Source: an uncultured Lachnospiraceae bacterium (GTDB taxonomy: Bacteria > Bacillota > Clostridia > Lachnospirales > Lachnospiraceae). From it: DNA of 15,837 bases. The notes under the pieces were generated by a model that was not told where the DNA came from, did no database searches, and was given only the letters and a program-made list of their open reading frames with translations. Position numbers and translations under genes: made by a program. Shown one piece after another: positions 14,025 to 15,837 of this stretch. How positions within the stretch are numbered: the first letter of the stretch is position 1; each line of letters opens with the position of its first letter. Where the stretch lies: the NCBI GenBank assembly GCA_902496125.1, contig CABUZU010000042.1, forward strand, positions 1-15,837, written 5' to 3'.

Positions 14025-15306
14025 ATTATCATCTAATTACCGTATTTTAGCAAAGGACAACTATCTAAATAACAATACCTGGGAAACTAAAATCAACAAC
14101 AATGACTTAATTATTGGGGTCAGTGGAGCTGGCAAAACAAGGAGTTATGTAATGCCAAATATTCTCCACTCAAATGAAAGCATGATTATCGTTGATACGA
14201 AAAACATGCTTTCTAAGAAATTAGCTCCTCATCTTCGCAAAAAAGGATACAAAATTTGGAATCTCAACTTTTCTAAAATGAATGAGTCCGAAATGGGTTA
14301 TAATCCACTTCGATTTATTGAACGATATTCAAATAGAAGTTACCCTTACAACACACAAGATATCGAAATGCTTTGTGAATATATTTGTCCTGTTGAAGCA
14401 AAAAATGACCCGTTCTGGGATTATTCTGCTAGAATGTATTTATCCACTCTCATTTCCTATGTCTTAGAAGCCTTACCAGAAGATGAGAAACATCTTGGAA
14501 GTGTAGCAAAACTTCAAGAAATTATGAATACAAAGATTTTCGAATTTTTACTTAATGAATGGGCGGAAGCACACCCTGATAGCTATGCAATAAAGAAATG
14601 GCATCTTTATAAAAATACCACTCGTGCTGACAAAACACATTCTTGTACTTTAATGTTCGTAGGACAAAAATTGAGTAGTTTTTCAGGAAATGGAGTACAA
14701 CAAATGTTTTGTAATCCCAATCAAGTAGATTTTCGTTCTATGAGTAAACAAAAAACGGTCCTTTTTATCAACGTTAGTGATAACGACCGTTCAAGTGACA
14801 AATTATTAAATCTTTTGTACTCTCAAGCTCTCCATGAACTATGTGACTGTGCAGATGCTTCACCAGATGGCCGATTAGAAATTCCTGTACGTTTTATTAT
14901 GGACGATTTTGCAACGAATGCTGTTATTGCAGATTTTGATAAAATCATCTCCGTTGTACGTTCTAGAGACATTTATCTAAGCATTATTCTACAAAGTCTT
15001 ACACAACTAAACTCCATGTATGGAAAAGACTGTGCAATGACCATCATAAACAACTGTGATACCTGTCTCTATCTAGGTGGACAAGATGTAGAAACTGCTA
15101 GATATATTGGAATTAAAGCCAACAAAACAACTGACAGTATTTTATCTCTTCCTATTGATACTGCTCTACTCTTTGTTAGAGGTCAGAAAGCAAAACAAGT
15201 TACAAAATACGAAATTGAAAGCGATTCGTCCTATCTGAAAATGGAACATAGTATAAGAGATAATTATTTTGAAGAAATATCTGATTTAAACTTCTCAGAC
15301 CTCTAA
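14017..15306 (+). CDS. VirD4/TraG-like (type IV coupling protein) ATPase, soluble short form
   Basis: A 429-aa P-loop ATPase of the VirD4/TraG/TraD group. Walker A is GVSGAGKT (34-41), followed by SYVMPNIL and MIIVDTK (56-62) as in conjugative coupling proteins. NPLRFI (96-101), W134 in FWDYSARMYL, Walker B VRFIMDDFAT (291-300) and ILQSLTQL (324-331) also match. The family's usual DE at Walker B is DD here (D296, D297). Full coupling proteins are about 550-650 aa with an N-terminal membrane anchor; this one starts almost at the P-loop and has no membrane segment, so it is probably cytoplasmic. No relaxase or mating-pore gene is near. AAGGAG precedes the ATG inside the clpP 3' end. Its last codons form one arm of the terminator palindrome, so the C-terminus may be a rearranged end. 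Confidence 0.88.
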   Translation: MNKLSSNYRILAKDNYLNNNTWETKINNNDLIIGVSGAGKTRSYVMPNILHSNESMIIVDTKNMLSKKLAPHLRKKGYKIWNLNFSKMNESEMGYNPLRFIERYSNRSYPYNTQDIEMLCEYICPVEAKNDPFWDYSARMYLSTLISYVLEALPEDEKHLGSVAKLQEIMNTKIFEFLLNEWAEAHPDSYAIKKWHLYKNTTRADKTHSCTLMFVGQKLSSFSGNGVQQMFCNPNQVDFRSMSKQKTVLFINVSDNDRSSDKLLNLLYSQALHELCDCADASPDGRLEIPVRFIMDDFATNAVIADFDKIISVVRSRDIYLSIILQSLTQLNSMYGKDCAMTIINNCDTCLYLGGQDVETARYIGIKANKTTDSILSLPIDTALLFVRGQKAKQVTKYEIESDSSYLKMEHSIRDNYFEEISDLNFSDL

Positions 15307-15322
15307 GAGGTCTGAGAAGTTT
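15288..15322. terminator. Long palindrome/terminator at the end of the ClpP operon
   Basis: Two perfect 17-bp arms (15288-15304 and 15306-15322) surround a single A. The left arm encodes the last residues and stop of the VirD4-like protein. The right arm runs into the stop codon of the receiver pseudogene on the other strand. The T-runs after it are weak on both strands, so termination is likely but not certain. Confidence 0.65.
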
Positions 15323-15616
15323 AGCTTTTAAATTCTACAATCGTCTCTATTAATTTTTCCATCTGCAATGGTTTTGCAAGGTGAGCATTCATTCCTGCCT
15401 CTAAACATTTTTAGCATCCTCTTGCAAAGCATTTGCTGTCATTGCAATAATCGGAATTTTAGTCGAATCTAATCGTTTCAAAGAACGTATTGCCTTTGTT
15501 GTCTCTAATCCATTCATTACAGGCATCATAATATCCATTAAGATTATATCAAATGTATCCTCCGGACTATTTGTAAATATCTCAATTGCCTCCTTACCGT
15601 TTGTAGCTCTTGTTAC
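15321..15616 (-). pseudogene. Response-regulator receiver domain remnant (frameshifted, truncated)
   Basis: On the minus strand the sequence from 15616 reads VTRATNGKEAIEIF, then ILMDIMMPVMNGLETT with the phospho-acceptor Asp, then IPIIAMTANALQEDAK. It then runs into a stop. Shifting by one base in the T-run at 15408-15412 restores CLEAGMNAHLAKPLQMEKL with the conserved Lys-Pro, ending in a TAA at 15321-15323. It is thus the C-terminal receiver of a response regulator or, more likely, of a hybrid histidine kinase. It has a one-base deletion and has lost its N-terminal part at 15617, where the 145-bp repeat begins. The frameshift could in principle be a sequencing error in a homopolymer, but the truncation by the repeat is clear. 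Confidence 0.85.
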
Positions 15617-15837
15617 CGTGAAGCCTCACATGACTAAAGTCACGTGCTTCCAACAGGCATCTTGCGATGCCAGCTCGCTTTAGGCGAGCGGATTGCATTT
15701 CTACCATACGATCTAAACTCAGACATCTTATGAACTAGGCAGACATAAGAGCCGCATTTAAACTAATTAACGTAGAGAATGTGCAGGTGATTCTCTTACG
15801 ACATTGAGGAACTTTTGCCTCAACGCGTAACCTTGAA
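15617..15837 (-). mobile_element. Second copy of the 145-bp repeat and adjoining element sequence (runs off the window)
   Basis: Positions 15617-15761 match 9157-9301 with four substitutions. The sequence then continues differently from copy 1, but in the same style, with more hairpins: GAGAAT-gtgcaggtg-ATTCTC and TTGAGG-aacttttg-CCTCAA. It begins directly after TTAC in the broken receiver gene, and the kinase sequence does not resume after it within the window. Hence this is probably the right end of a larger element, read on the minus strand, whose body lies beyond 15837. The hairpin-rich end fits an IS200/IS605-TnpB type guide-RNA scaffold; no transposase is visible, so the family is tentative. 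Confidence 0.55.

Noticed and set aside
14017..15306. The idea that the VirD4-like gene marks a complete conjugative element in this window.
   Set aside because: No relaxase, mating-pair formation ATPase, integrase or origin of transfer is seen within the window.

Overview
The window looks like part of a chromosome from a low-GC anaerobic Firmicute, most likely a gut Lachnospiraceae/Clostridia member. The reasons are AT-rich codon use, strong AGGAGG-type ribosome binding sites, oxygen-sensitive Fe-S and tungsto/molybdopterin-type enzymes, and ClpP and VirD4-like genes of clostridial character. No rRNA or tRNA was seen.

Positions 1-9126 form a metabolic island around one LysR regulator. To its left, on the minus strand, lie a small ABM-fold protein, an SDR dehydrogenase and the first 142 codons of an MFS transporter (cut by the window edge). 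To its right, on the plus strand, is a tight four-gene operon: a four-cluster ferredoxin-like subunit, an aldehyde:ferredoxin oxidoreductase (AOR) family catalytic subunit, and two genes that together look like NfnA and NfnB (ferredoxin/NADH/NADP flavoproteins). A separately promoted uroporphyrinogen-decarboxylase-fold protein and a strong terminator follow. An 18-position motif is shared by the two promoter regions flanking the LysR gene, which suggests common control. The simplest model is an oxidoreductase complex that couples oxidation or reduction of an organic substrate to ferredoxin and NAD(P)H pools.

Positions 9127-9593 hold no protein gene. They contain one copy of a 145-bp structured repeat (probably the right end of an IS200/IS605-TnpB type element) joined directly to a decaying three-repeat CRISPR array. 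Its 36-nt repeat resembles type VI (Cas13, especially Cas13d) repeats. No cas gene is visible. A 205-aa gene of unknown function follows, bracketed by two near-identical bidirectional terminators.

Positions 10262-12002 carry a minus-strand pair of membrane proteins: a CDF-type cation exporter and an EamA/DMT transporter.

Positions 12006-12573 are a long AT-rich intergenic region ending in a structured leader. After it comes a compact three-gene plus-strand operon: an unknown 276-aa protein, a ClpP protease with intact catalytic triad, and a soluble VirD4/TraG-like ATPase without membrane anchor. The operon ends in a palindrome shared with the end of a broken response-regulator receiver gene on the minus strand. 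That gene is frameshifted and cut off by a second copy of the 145-bp repeat, so the right end is a patchwork of mobile-element junctions.
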